A stretch of DNA of 63,155 nucleotides from JBBSEZ01 sp038239195 (GCA_038239195.1 JBBSEZ010000006.1:1-63155), one strand, 5' to 3'. Shown: positions 52,067-60,727, counted from the stretch's first letter. Notes: generated from the sequence alone by a model not told the origin. Numbers and translations are program-made.

Positions 52067-53383
52067 TCAGGGCCGGTAATAGACGATCGTCACGCTCATC
52101 ACCGGCGTCGGGCCGGGGTGGAACGGGACGACGCGCACCTTCGACGCCACCTTCTCCCCCTCCCCGATCAGCCCGCGCGTCTCCTCGTTCGCCTCCCGCA
52201 GCAGTTCCGCCCGGAGCTCCTTGTAGGTCGCCTTGTTCGCCGGCAGGCTGGCCCTGTCCGCTACGCGCGCGTCGCGCTTCGCTCTTGCTTCCAACGGGTC
52301 GTGGACTTCCTCCTTCTGGCGCTCGCGGAACACCGTCAGGGAGATGGTGCCCACGTCCGCGCCGTAGTTCATCTCTCGCGCTTTCGACTCCGACCCCGAC
52401 AGCACCCGGAAATTCTTCCTCGTCTTGGCGTCGATCTGATAGCCCTGGATCAGGTACGGCCCCTTCCCCGCGTCGAGGACCCAGAGGCGGCAGTGCTGGT
52501 CCGGCTGGCGCTCCCGGCCGACCGTGTTCTCGCCGTTGACCTTCAGCACCGCCCCGTAACGCGCTTTCGATTTGTCGCGCCCCAGCCGAAACGCCACCTC
52601 CTGCCCCTTGCGCGGCTCCGGGATGAACGCCCTGCCGTCGCGGTATTCGACCTTCACCGGCACGCCGTCGTAGAGGACGGTCAGGCGAACCGGAGACGTG
52701 TCCCGCGCCAGGGGGTGCGGGGCCTTCTTGCCCTTGATGAGGGCGGCCGTCTCGACCGCCTCGCCCTCGTCGAACAGCCCGCGCAAGGCGAAGCTCTCGT
52801 TCATCTCCGTCAGCTTTCTCGCGTCGATGCGAACCGCGAAGTCCTCGCCGACCTGCTCCAGCTTGTTCTTGCCCTTGTCGAAGATGAACAGGCTCACCGT
52901 CAACTTGCGCAGGTCCTTGCTGATCTCGGCGGTCCCGGTCACGAAGGCGTCCGCCTTGACCTGGGCCTCGCCCCACGCCAGCGGGTAGTCCGCACCGAAC
53001 AGTTTCTTGCGCCCGGGCGGAGTGCGGTGGTTGGCGCCCCTGGTCCGTGCCGCCACAGCGCTGGCGTTGCGGATGATGCCGACCGGCTTCTTCGGCTCGT
53101 TGGCGAGCACCAGGGCGACCTCCAGCCGGCGAGCGATCATGAGGTTGAGCGTGCCGACGTTATCGCTGAAGCTCTTGGCGCCCTCCCGGGCGATGAGGAA
53201 CTTGAGCACCCCCACGTTTTCGTAGCCGTTGGCCTTGAAGTGCTTGATGAGCCCCGGCGCCTGCCCCACGAGGCCCCGCTCCAGCGACGGCGCCTCGGCC
53301 GCCCGGGCGGGGCACAAGCCACAGCCGGCCAGCAGCACCGCCGCGGCCAGCACGACCTTCGGGGCAAAAGATCCCGTTTGCAT
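52067..53383 (-). CDS. Secreted 438-aa CHAT-associated protein, copy 1
   Basis: 438 residues with a signal peptide (1-28, ending CPARAAEA). It contains a stretch weakly like CsgG/FlgO proteins (NVGVLKFLIAREGA, FVTGTAEISKDLRKLTVSLFIFDKGKN) and ends VMSVTIVYYRP. It has one paralogue at 59287-60603 (438 residues too, about 75% identical by eye, with the same leader and ribosome site AAGGAGTGAACC). Both follow a CHAT-TPR gene, so the two work together. The envelope location fits a substrate or partner of the CHAT protein. Function unknown. Confidence 0.82.
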   Translation of the reverse strand: MQTGSFAPKVVLAAAVLLAGCGLCPARAAEAPSLERGLVGQAPGLIKHFKANGYENVGVLKFLIAREGAKSFSDNVGTLNLMIARRLEVALVLANEPKKPVGIIRNASAVAARTRGANHRTPPGRKKLFGADYPLAWGEAQVKADAFVTGTAEISKDLRKLTVSLFIFDKGKNKLEQVGEDFAVRIDARKLTEMNESFALRGLFDEGEAVETAALIKGKKAPHPLARDTSPVRLTVLYDGVPVKVEYRDGRAFIPEPRKGQEVAFRLGRDKSKARYGAVLKVNGENTVGRERQPDQHCRLWVLDAGKGPYLIQGYQIDAKTRKNFRVLSGSESKAREMNYGADVGTISLTVFRERQKEEVHDPLEARAKRDARVADRASLPANKATYKELRAELLREANEETRGLIGEGEKVASKVRVVPFHPGPTPVMSVTIVYYRP

Positions 53384-53453
53384 GGTTCACTCCTTGCTCG
53401 AACACTGCTCGCGTCGGGCCAATGCCGAAGCATCGGCCCGCCCTTCCTTTATC

Positions 53454-53482
53454 GAACACGAAACCGGAGCAACACCGGACAC
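53454..53482 (-). promoter_or_regulatory. 29-base conserved element, copy 1
   Basis: One of three near-identical 29-base blocks whose core on the minus strand is GTGTCCGGTGTTGC followed by TCGTGTTC. It lies 71 bases before the 438-residue copy 1 gene. Spacing between GTGTCC and GTGTTC resembles a -35/-10 pair of an ECF promoter. Confidence 0.5.
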
Positions 53483-53521
53483 AATTTCCACCCCGTCGCG
53501 CGCGGCGGGTTGGCGCCCGTC

Positions 53522-56500
53522 TCACTGCCCGGTGAGGGTGAAGGCGGCCCAGGAGAAAGGATGAGCGGCCGCGAAGTCGTCGCGCCTCTCCTCGATGATC
53601 TTCAACTTGGCGGCACGCAGGGCCTCCGACTTGGTCATCCCTTTGGACACGTTCTGGAAGAAGAGGGCCATGAGGCGAGCGGACTGCTTGTCGGGGACTT
53701 GCCACAGCGTGCTGACCACGGCCCTGGCCCCGGCCAACTGGAACGCCTGGCGCAGCCCGGCCACGCCTTCGCCCACCTGCACCTCGCCCAGGCCCGTGTC
53801 GCACGCCGAGAGCACCACCAACTCCGTGCCGCGCAGGTCCGTGCCCACCACCTCCAGGCCCGTCAGCACGCCTTCCGTTCCTCCCTTGCTCGCCTGGTTG
53901 CAACCCGCCAGCAGTAGGCCGCAGCGCAACAGCGGGCTCTCCCAGCGGACGGCGCGCTTCGGCTTGCCCAGGCCGCCCTTCTCGTCTCGCGGCACCTCCT
54001 GGTCGGGGAGGAAGAAGCCGTGGGTACAGAGCACCAGCACGCGTGGGCTGCGGGCCGAGCGGAACACCGCCGTCAGCGCCTGCTCCCGGAGGAACAGGTG
54101 GGGGGCTACGCCGGCATGCGCCTTCAGGCTGGGCAGGATCGCCCTGGCCTCCGCGGCCGTGCCGGGCAAGCGGCGCACCTCGCCCAGGGCCAGCGCCCCC
54201 GACAGGGAGCGCGTCCCCTCCTCGTCGAGGGCGCCCAGCAGGCGCTTCGCCTCGGCGCGGGCCTTTTGCGGCCCCAGGTCGAAGTCCGGGTCGGCCAGCA
54301 CCAGGGGCGCCCCTACTTTCACCTTGGGCGCGACCGCGGGCAGCAGGTCGCGCCCACTCGTGAGATAGGACACGTGGTATTTCTCGAGGGCGTATTTTCC
54401 GTCGGCCAGGGTGAGGGCCTCCCACGGCAGCAGCCACAGGTTCCCGTCCGGGCTGACGAACCACCTCTCGCTCTTGCCGACGTGGGGCAGCAGCGGCGCC
54501 AGCACCAGCGTGGACAAGGCGTCGAGGTGCTCGCGCAGGGCCTTCTCGGCGTGCTCCTCGCCCTTGTCCTTGATGAGCTTGCCCGAGCCCTTCATCGCCG
54601 CGCGGAACTGCTTGACGGCAGCGTCGATCTTGTCGGCGGGGCCCAGGTCGATGACGCGGACCGGCCCGCTCCTCGGCGTCACCCACGCCGCGTAACGCGC
54701 CGGTCGCCAGGGGCTCTTGCCGGGCTTGACCTTGAAGTCGAAGGGGCGGAAGTGGGCGACCTCGATGAGGACGGCATCCTTGGGGAGGGCCTTGCGCAGG
54801 TCGGCCAACTCGACCCAGGCGGGCAGGGCCGCCTTGCTGCCGGCCTTACGCAGTTGCTTGCTCAGTCTCTGTTCCTGGTCCGACCCCTCCTCGATCTGCT
54901 TTCGGTGCTCCTTCTCCTGGCCGGGCCTGGGCGTGGCGAGCGTGAGCCGTGCCAGTTGCTGGCGGACGACGAGCAGGCGCTGGGCCAGTTTGCCCACACC
55001 GGGGTCGTTGCTCTGGCGGGCCAGCAGCAGGCTCGAAGCCAGGGCCTCCTGGTCGAGCGCCTTGCCGTTGAGCAGCCACGACGCCGACAAGGCCGCCAGG
55101 CCGGCGTCGTCCCGATTGGCCAGCCCCAACGACAGGGCCATCTCCAGGCCGCCCCGGGCGCCTGTGTTCTTGAAAAAAGCCGCCTTCTCGGGCTCGGAAA
55201 GGGTGGGCAGGACGGTGGCCAGGTGCCGGCGGGAGCCTCGGCGAGCACGGTCGATCAGCCGGGCCGCTTCCCTGGCATCTCCCTTGTCGGCCGCCGTCAC
55301 CGCCAGGTTGGAGAGGATGTTCGTCACGGTGGGGTGCTGGGCGCCGAGCTGGGCCTCGAGGGCCTTCAGGCTGCGCTGGTACAGGGCGATGGCCTTCTCG
55401 TGTTGCCCGCGGGCGTGGTAGACGTCGGCGAGGTTGCTCAGGGTGAGGGCCCCCTCGGGGTGGCCCGCGGCCGAGCTCGCCTCATAGACCTTCCCGGCGC
55501 GGAGGAACATGGTTTCGGCGCTGGCGAATCGTCCTCGGGCGTGATAGAGGAGCCCCAGGTTGTTGAGGCTTCGGCCGACGTTGGGATGGTTCCTGGGCAG
55601 TTTGGCCTCCAGGACGTCCAGGCAGCGCTGGAGCAGCCGTTCCGCTTTCTCGGGCTGGCCCATGCCGCGATACAGCTCCGCCAGGTTGTTGAGGGGGGCC
55701 GCCAACTGGGGGCTCTGCTTGCCCAGTTTGTCCTCCAACATTTTCAGGCTGCGAAGGAGCAACGCCTCGGCCTTCTCGAACTGCCCCAGGTCGCGCGACA
55801 GCAGCGCCAGGTTGTTCAGGGACAGCGCCACCTCGGGGTGGCCTTTGGGGAGCCTGGCCTCGCGCACCTTCAGCGCCCGCTGATAAAGCGGCTCGGCCCT
55901 GTCGTACTGGCCCCGCGCCCGGTACAGCCCGGCGAGAGTGTCCAGCGTGGTCGCCACGGCGGGGTGCTCCTTGCCCAGGCGGGCCTCTCGAATCTTCAGC
56001 CCGCTGCGCAACAACCCCTCCGCTTTCTGGTACTGGCCCATGTCGCGGTAGAGTACGCCCAGGTCGGCCAGGCATTGGGCCAGGTCGGGATGATCCGGCG
56101 GCAATTTCGCCTTGAGGGCTCGCAGGGCGCGCTCGAACAGCGCCTCGGCCTTCTCGTACTGGCCTGCCGTCCCGTACAGCGATGCCAGGTAGTTCTGCGT
56201 CTTGGCGACCTCCAGATGGTTCTCGCCCAACTGGGCGGTCTTGATCTTCAGGCCCCGCTCGGCCAGGGGCAGGGCCTTCTCCGTTTCTCCCATGTCGTGA
56301 TACAGCGCCGCCAGGTTGTTCAGAGAGATGGCGACGGCGAGCAGGTCCTTTTTCGGAGAGGCCTCCAGGAGCTTCAGGTTGCCGACGTACAGGGGCTCGG
56401 CCTTCTCGTACCAGCCCTGAGCGCGGTACACGCCCGCCAGGTTGTTCCGCCCCGCGACGAGGTTGGGGTGGCCCCCGGGGAACCGGGCCTCGAGGGCCTT

Positions 56501-56812
56501 CAGCCCTTGCCGATAGTGCAACTCTGCCTTGTCGAGCTGGTTGACGGCGCGATACAGCCCCGCGAGGTTGATCGTCAAGTTGGCCGTGCCGACGTCATTG
56601 GGCCCGAACACCGCCCTGGCTTTGGCCACGAGCTGTTCCTCGACCGCAATGGCCTCGCGCCATTTCCCCTCCTTCCGCAGCGCTTCGGAGCGCTTGAGCA
56701 GAGCGAGGAGCTCCTTCACCTCCGCGTCCGCGCCTCCGGGCGCCCTTCCCAGGGTCGCCCCCACCAGGAGAAGCAGCACCAACGCCCCCATTGCGAGCCC
56801 CTGTCGGATCAT
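53522..56812 (-). CDS. CHAT-domain tetratricopeptide repeat protein, copy 1
   Basis: 1096 residues. A signal-type hydrophobic segment (8-22, LVLLLLVGATLG) is followed by about 11 tetratricopeptide repeats of 42 residues (pattern HPxVAxSLNNLAxLYxxxGQYEKAExLYxRSL), then a helical region and a CHAT (caspase-HetF-associated) peptidase domain from about 790. The catalytic dyad is His931 (CTHGFF) and Cys1004 (SACDTG). CHAT proteases with TPRs sense partner proteins and cleave effectors. It is first in an operon with the 438-residue secreted protein and the ECF sigma gene. ATG at 56812 has GGGAG 7 bases upstream. Tail RRDDFAAAHPFSWAAFTLTGQ recurs elsewhere. Confidence 0.93.
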   Translation of the reverse strand: MIRQGLAMGALVLLLLVGATLGRAPGGADAEVKELLALLKRSEALRKEGKWREAIAVEEQLVAKARAVFGPNDVGTANLTINLAGLYRAVNQLDKAELHYRQGLKALEARFPGGHPNLVAGRNNLAGVYRAQGWYEKAEPLYVGNLKLLEASPKKDLLAVAISLNNLAALYHDMGETEKALPLAERGLKIKTAQLGENHLEVAKTQNYLASLYGTAGQYEKAEALFERALRALKAKLPPDHPDLAQCLADLGVLYRDMGQYQKAEGLLRSGLKIREARLGKEHPAVATTLDTLAGLYRARGQYDRAEPLYQRALKVREARLPKGHPEVALSLNNLALLSRDLGQFEKAEALLLRSLKMLEDKLGKQSPQLAAPLNNLAELYRGMGQPEKAERLLQRCLDVLEAKLPRNHPNVGRSLNNLGLLYHARGRFASAETMFLRAGKVYEASSAAGHPEGALTLSNLADVYHARGQHEKAIALYQRSLKALEAQLGAQHPTVTNILSNLAVTAADKGDAREAARLIDRARRGSRRHLATVLPTLSEPEKAAFFKNTGARGGLEMALSLGLANRDDAGLAALSASWLLNGKALDQEALASSLLLARQSNDPGVGKLAQRLLVVRQQLARLTLATPRPGQEKEHRKQIEEGSDQEQRLSKQLRKAGSKAALPAWVELADLRKALPKDAVLIEVAHFRPFDFKVKPGKSPWRPARYAAWVTPRSGPVRVIDLGPADKIDAAVKQFRAAMKGSGKLIKDKGEEHAEKALREHLDALSTLVLAPLLPHVGKSERWFVSPDGNLWLLPWEALTLADGKYALEKYHVSYLTSGRDLLPAVAPKVKVGAPLVLADPDFDLGPQKARAEAKRLLGALDEEGTRSLSGALALGEVRRLPGTAAEARAILPSLKAHAGVAPHLFLREQALTAVFRSARSPRVLVLCTHGFFLPDQEVPRDEKGGLGKPKRAVRWESPLLRCGLLLAGCNQASKGGTEGVLTGLEVVGTDLRGTELVVLSACDTGLGEVQVGEGVAGLRQAFQLAGARAVVSTLWQVPDKQSARLMALFFQNVSKGMTKSEALRAAKLKIIEERRDDFAAAHPFSWAAFTLTGQ

Positions 56813-56892
56813 TTCGTGCTCCCTTCGTCTCATCATCGCGTTCGTGAGTGCGTCTGGACGTCGCTCGTCGGCTCCGCTGCCGCCCTGCTCAG

Positions 56893-57002
56893 GCGAGCGG
56901 CGAGAGAAAACGGCCCGTAGGACGGCTCTCCTGAGCCGTCCAGTACCCGGCAGGACGGCTCAGGAGAGCCGTCCTACGGGGAGGATTTTTCCTGCCGCTC
57001 GC
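56893..57002. repeat. Nested-palindrome MITE-like repeat R4, copy C
   Basis: Terminal GCGAGCGG (56893) and CCTGCCGCTCGCC (end 57002); the centre is a large palindrome built from TAGGACGGCTC...CTGAGCCGTCC and its reverse (56918-56976). It lies between the promoter element and the start of the CHAT copy 1 gene. Confidence 0.75.
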
Positions 57003-57033
57003 CGCACGTCCAGGAGGAGGCCCTCCCGAGAGA

Positions 57034-57062
57034 GAACACGACAACCGGGCGACACCGGACAC
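57034..57062 (-). promoter_or_regulatory. 29-base conserved element, copy 3
   Basis: Same motif as 53454-53482, here 222 bases before the CHAT copy 1 gene, with the repeat R4 copy C in between. Differs from the others at five to six positions. Confidence 0.5.
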
Positions 57063-57137
57063 GCTTTTCCGGCAAGTTGCGTTGGGCGGGGCTGCTGGCT
57101 TCGCCGGCCAGCGGCACGCTCCAACCCCGCAACGGGC

Positions 57138-57872
57138 TCAGGAGGTCGGTGGCGATTCGAGCGCTCCCTTGAGGACGGCCGGATACTGGTCCCAGGTGGT
57201 CCGATACGTCGCCTCCAACGGGCACAGCACGTAGCCCTCCGCGGTCAGGAAGAGGGGCATGTCCGGCAGCGGATCGCCGACCGCGACCGGCTCCACGTAA
57301 GCGACGATCTCCAGCCCGGCCGAGTAGGCCGCCAGGGTGAGCGGCTTGTCGGGCGGCAGCAGGAAGGGCTCGTCCCGGAGGCGGTCCCAGATGACCTTGT
57401 GAATGCCCTGCGGATCGCGGGGGCCCGGTGGAAAGAGATCGACGATGAACAGATGCACTCCAGCCTTGAGGAACGCCACCGCCTTGCGCGCGAAGGCGCG
57501 GATGGCGTCGCGGACGTCCTTGTTGCCCGGCGAGACGATCTCGATGACGGCAACGACGTCGCCGTCCGGATGGCGGATGGTGATGCGATTGGCCTTGCGA
57601 GCGTAGCGATCCACTTCGGTGCGCGCGACCAACCGAGCCTTCGGCGGGGCGGTCAGAAGCCTCTGCCCGGTGGGCGGGCCGCTGCCAGGCGCCGGGGCCA
57701 GTTCCAGGGCAACGACGTCGGGCTCGGGACCACCCGCGATTTGCTCGGGCAAGGCAAAGTAGCCGGGCGGCAGACCACCGCCGTTGAGCGCGGAAGCAAG
57801 GTGAGTCGTCCACGCCTGGTGGAATGCATGGAACCGATTCGCTCGAACGCGCCTCCAGTCGTGAACGGGCAT
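57138..57872 (-). CDS. DUF4058 family protein
   Basis: 244 residues, DUF4058. Starts MPVHDWRRVRANRFHAFHQAWTTHL and has the family blocks PPGYFALPEQIAGG, the nuclease-like HPDGDVVAVIEIVSPGNKDVRD (Glu-Ile-Val...Lys) and LIVDLFPPGPRDPQGIHKVIWD. The I-E-I-V-S-P-G-N-K run resembles the PD-(D/E)XK active site, but family members are functionally uncharacterised. GGAGG lies 7 bases before the ATG, so the longer frame that runs through the CHAT tail relic is rejected. It is probably cytoplasmic. Confidence 0.85.
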   Translation of the reverse strand: MPVHDWRRVRANRFHAFHQAWTTHLASALNGGGLPPGYFALPEQIAGGPEPDVVALELAPAPGSGPPTGQRLLTAPPKARLVARTEVDRYARKANRITIRHPDGDVVAVIEIVSPGNKDVRDAIRAFARKAVAFLKAGVHLFIVDLFPPGPRDPQGIHKVIWDRLRDEPFLLPPDKPLTLAAYSAGLEIVAYVEPVAVGDPLPDMPLFLTAEGYVLCPLEATYRTTWDQYPAVLKGALESPPTS

Positions 57873-57934
57873 CAGGATTACCTCCGCCTGGTCGTGAGAA
57901 CGCCCCCTCCGTGGATTGTACCCACTCCCGGCCC

Positions 57935-57974
57935 GCGGCCCAGAAGAACGGGTGCGCCGCCGCGAGGTCGTCGC
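57935..57974 (-). pseudogene. Relic of a CHAT C-terminal tail (B)
   Basis: The minus strand reads DDLAAAHPFFWAA, matching the last part of both CHAT proteins (DDFAAAHPFFWAAF). The rest of the gene is missing and no frame continues it. It begins 30 bases after the stop of the immunity-like gene. Confidence 0.7.
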
Positions 57975-58004
57975 CTGCCACCTCACAATCCCCGTCCGGA
58001 GACG

Positions 58005-58349
58005 CTACTCGGTCGCTCCTCCCCAGGTCCGGAGCAACCGCGAGAGAATGGTGTCCGCGAGTTCTTCGGAGCCCACGTCAACCTGACTGGCGTGCAGATG
58101 GAAGGCCAGCCGGGGTGAACGCCCGAGCTGAGCAAGCAGTTCTGCTTTTCGCTGGCCATCCAGGTAGGTGTCGAAGTAGTGCCCGTAGTCGTCGTCATAA
58201 TCGACGTAGACGTGGCCGCGCTCCGCCTCGATGACGCCGCGCGGGATGCCGAGCGCTCCGGCCCAGGTTCCGCCCGGCAAGGACTCGATGAAGGCCTGGA
58301 ACTCGGCGCGAGAGGGTTGGTGTTGTGGAATCAACGTCGTTGTGTGCAT
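58005..58349 (-). CDS. Small acidic protein, possible immunity protein
   Basis: 114 residues, starting MHTTTLIPQHQPSRAEFQAF, with an acidic centre (RGHVYVDYDDDYGHYFDTYL) and an amphipathic C-terminal helix (GSEELADTILSRLL). No signal peptide or membrane segment, as expected for a cytoplasmic immunity protein. It lies directly downstream (46 bases) of the toxin-like gene on the same strand, the usual order for toxin and immunity genes. AGGA lies 9 bases before the ATG. I do not recognise the family; the role is inferred from order, size and charge. Confidence 0.65.
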   Translation of the reverse strand: MHTTTLIPQHQPSRAEFQAFIESLPGGTWAGALGIPRGVIEAERGHVYVDYDDDYGHYFDTYLDGQRKAELLAQLGRSPRLAFHLHASQVDVGSEELADTILSRLLRTWGGATE

Positions 58350-58395
58350 GCGCTCGTTCCTTTTGGGCCCCGATGGGGAACTGCACCACGTCCGA

Positions 58396-59196
58396 TCACG
58401 GCAAGGCATGGATGGCCGCCTGCAAATCGGCAATCGTGCGGAACACGCCAGGCGAACCGGCCGCTATCAGGGCCGCTATCGCCCCGGCATGCGCGTTCGG
58501 CATGAAATGGAACACGGGCTTGCCCAGGGGATTGGCCAGGGCCCCCTGCAACGCCTGAAGTTGGCAGACCTTGCCGCTCGCGCTCTGCTGCGTTGTCACC
58601 TCGATAATGGCCTTGACGGTCTCCACGTCAATGTCTGTCAGGGGGCCGTACTTGACCTTCCCGGTGAAGGTTGACTGGCTTCGTTGCAGCACCTCCGCAT
58701 TGAAAGCCACGAGGTCGCCGAGCAATGCTCGAGCGACCTGGCCCTGGAGTTGCAGGTCTCCATCTGCGGTCTGCGTTGCCGCTTGCTGGGCGCGTGCCGC
58801 CCGATTTGCAGCGTCCTCGTGCAGAAATGCCCGCATCCGATGGTAGATGGCATCTTGACGCTGGGCCTGGGTCAACCCGGCCAATCGCTGCAAGGCGGCG
58901 CTGTCCCAGCTCCGCGCCCACCCGTCCCCGAGGTATTCCGGAACATCCGCACGGCGCCCTGTCTTCAGGATGAAGTTCCGCGCATCGTGGTCGCCAGGGA
59001 CTGCTCGATCAATTTCCTGCCGCAGTTGATCTTCGACGTTTGTCGAGTACAGATTGGGCCTCCCGAGGCGAAGCCTTCCCTGTTCACCTCCGGCGAATCG
59101 CCCACCTTGTCGTTGAGGATAGGCTTTTCGCCAACCGGCAGCAAGAGATGCAGAGGCCCGGAGCGGCCCAGCGCGACTGAGCCCCTCAGGGCCCAC
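58396..59196 (-). CDS. Toxin-like C-terminal nuclease-like domain protein
   Basis: Up to 266 residues. From about residue 45 the sequence is coherent: NLYSTNVEDQLRQEIDRAVP, then RSQSTFTGKVKYGPLTDIDVE, and the end KAIIEVTTQQSASGKVCQLQALQGALANPLGKPVFHF, which has an E-V-T...K...Q pattern like the PD-(D/E)XK fold of polymorphic toxin C-termini. The first 45 residues look low in coherence; a different frame (residues KPILNDKVGDSPEVNREGF) is also plausible near 59050-59120, so the true start or a frameshift there is open. GTG at 59196 is used. It begins 5 bases after the CHAT tail relic and has no core or transport region, as for an orphan toxin tip. Confidence 0.55.
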   Translation of the reverse strand: MGPEGLSRAGPLRASASLAAGWRKAYPQRQGGRFAGGEQGRLRLGRPNLYSTNVEDQLRQEIDRAVPGDHDARNFILKTGRRADVPEYLGDGWARSWDSAALQRLAGLTQAQRQDAIYHRMRAFLHEDAANRAARAQQAATQTADGDLQLQGQVARALLGDLVAFNAEVLQRSQSTFTGKVKYGPLTDIDVETVKAIIEVTTQQSASGKVCQLQALQGALANPLGKPVFHFMPNAHAGAIAALIAAGSPGVFRTIADLQAAIHALP

Positions 59197-59200
59197 CCCC

Positions 59201-59275
59201 TCACTGCGGTTCGCCGGTCAACGTGAAGGCGGCCCAGAAGAACGGATGCGCCGCCACGAAGTCGTCGCGCCTCTC
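59201..59275 (-). pseudogene. Relic of a CHAT C-terminal tail (A)
   Basis: The minus strand encodes ERRDDFVAAHPFFWAAFTLT then GEPQ and a stop. It matches the ends of the two intact CHAT proteins (RRDDFAAAHPFFWAAFTLTG). Only this 24-residue tail remains. It begins 11 bases after the stop of the 438-residue copy 2 gene and ends 4 bases before the toxin-like frame. Confidence 0.8.
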
Positions 59276-59286
59276 CGGGCCGCACC

Positions 59287-60603
59287 TCAGGGGCGGTAGT
59301 AGACGATCGTAACGCTCATCACCGGAATCGGCTCCGGCTTGAACGTGACGATCCGCACCTTGGAAGCCACCTTCTTCCCCTCCCCAATCAGCCCCCGCGT
59401 CTCCCCCTCGTTGGCTTCGGCCATCAACTCGGCCTTGAGCGCCTTGTAACTGGCCTTCTCCGGCAGTTGCGCCTTGGCCACCACCCGCGCCCGTTTCTGT
59501 TCCTTCACCTCCAGCGGGTCGAACACTTCCTCTTTCTGTCGCTCGCGGAAGACGGTCAAGGAGATGGTGCCCACGTCCGCGCCGTAGTTCATCTCCCGCG
59601 CCTTCGACTCGGACGGCGACAGCCCCCGGAACTCCTCCGCCGTCTTGTCATCGACCTGGTAGCCCTTGATCAGGAAAGGCTTCGTCCCCACGTCGAGGAC
59701 CCAGCGGCGGCAGTGGAAGTCCGGCTGGCGCTCGTGGTCGATGGTGTTTTCGCCGTTGACCTTGAGCACCGCCCCGTAACGCGCCTTCGAGTTGTCGCGC
59801 CCCAGCAAGAACGCCACCTTTTGCCCTTCCTTTGGCTCGGGAAGGAACGCCTTGCCGTCGCGATACTCGACCCTCACGGGCTTGCCGCCGTAGAGGACCG
59901 TCAAGTGTACCGGGGGCGTGCCGTCAGCCAGGGGGTGTTGCGCCTTCTTCTGGTTGACCTGCGCGGCCGTCTTGACCGCCTCGCCGTCGTCGAACAGCCC
60001 GCGCAAGGCAAAGCTCTCGTTCATCTCCGCCAGTTTGCCCGCGTCGTTGCGGACCTCGAAGTCCTCGCCGACCTGCTCTGACGCGTTCTTGCGCTTGTCG
60101 AAGATATACAGGCTCACCGTCAACTTGCGCAGGTCCTTGCTGATCTGCGCCGTGCCCGTCACGAAGGCGTCGGCCTTGACCTCGGTCTTGCCCCAGGCCA
60201 GCGGGTAGTCCGCCCCGAACAGCTTCTTGCGCCCCAGCGGGGTGCGGTGGTTGGCGCCCTTGGTACGGGCAGCCACGGCGCTGGCGTTGCGGATGATGCC
60301 GATGGGCCTTTTCGGCTCGTTGGCCAGCACCAGGGCGACCTCCAGGCGGCGGGCCATCATCAGGTTCAGCGTGCCGACGTTGTCGCTGAAGCTCTTGGCC
60401 CCCTCACGGGCGACCAGGAACTTGAGCACGCCCACGTTCTTGTAATCGTTGGCCTTGAAGTGCTCGATCAGCGCGGGCGCCTGCCCCACGAGGCCCCGCT
60501 CCAGCGACGGCGCCTCGGCCGCCCCGGCGGCGCGCCAGGCCCCGCCGAGCAACAGCGCCGCGACGGCCAGTACGAGCTTGTTGACAAACGATCGCGTTCG
60601 CAT
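59287..60603 (-). CDS. Secreted 438-aa CHAT-associated protein, copy 2
   Basis: 438 residues, paralogue of 52067-53383 with the same length, signal peptide pattern (1-28, ending GAAEA), leader, and ribosome site. Divergence is spread through the protein, with conserved blocks SLERGLVGQAPALIEHFKAN and VMSVTIVYYRP. It follows the second CHAT-TPR gene and precedes a CHAT tail relic. The 29-base element is 54 bases before its start. Envelope protein of unknown role. Confidence 0.82.
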   Translation of the reverse strand: MRTRSFVNKLVLAVAALLLGGAWRAAGAAEAPSLERGLVGQAPALIEHFKANDYKNVGVLKFLVAREGAKSFSDNVGTLNLMMARRLEVALVLANEPKRPIGIIRNASAVAARTKGANHRTPLGRKKLFGADYPLAWGKTEVKADAFVTGTAQISKDLRKLTVSLYIFDKRKNASEQVGEDFEVRNDAGKLAEMNESFALRGLFDDGEAVKTAAQVNQKKAQHPLADGTPPVHLTVLYGGKPVRVEYRDGKAFLPEPKEGQKVAFLLGRDNSKARYGAVLKVNGENTIDHERQPDFHCRRWVLDVGTKPFLIKGYQVDDKTAEEFRGLSPSESKAREMNYGADVGTISLTVFRERQKEEVFDPLEVKEQKRARVVAKAQLPEKASYKALKAELMAEANEGETRGLIGEGKKVASKVRIVTFKPEPIPVMSVTIVYYRP

Positions 60604-60656
60604 GGTTCACTCCTTGCTCGAACTCTTCCCACGGCCCCGCCCACCCTACACGCTTT

Positions 60657-60685
60657 GAACACGAAAACAAAGCAACACCGGACAC
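60657..60685 (-). promoter_or_regulatory. 29-base conserved element, copy 2
   Basis: Minus strand core GTGTCCGGTGTTGC then TTTTCGTGTTC, 54 bases before the 438-residue copy 2 gene. Twenty-five of 29 positions agree with copy 1. Confidence 0.5.
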
Positions 60686-60727
60686 GTTTTCGGCCCTGGC
60701 GCGGGACGGGGCTGTGGCCAGCTCTCC

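Larger units (their letters stand above)
56813..57137. other. Intergenic region upstream of CHAT copy 1
   Basis: 325 bases holding the R4 copy C repeat and the third 29-base element. No gene is seen. Confidence 0.5.

Noticed and set aside
57873..57986. N-terminal extension of the DUF4058 protein
   Set aside because: The longer frame runs through the relic of the CHAT tail in another frame; ATG 57872 has a perfect GGAGG site.
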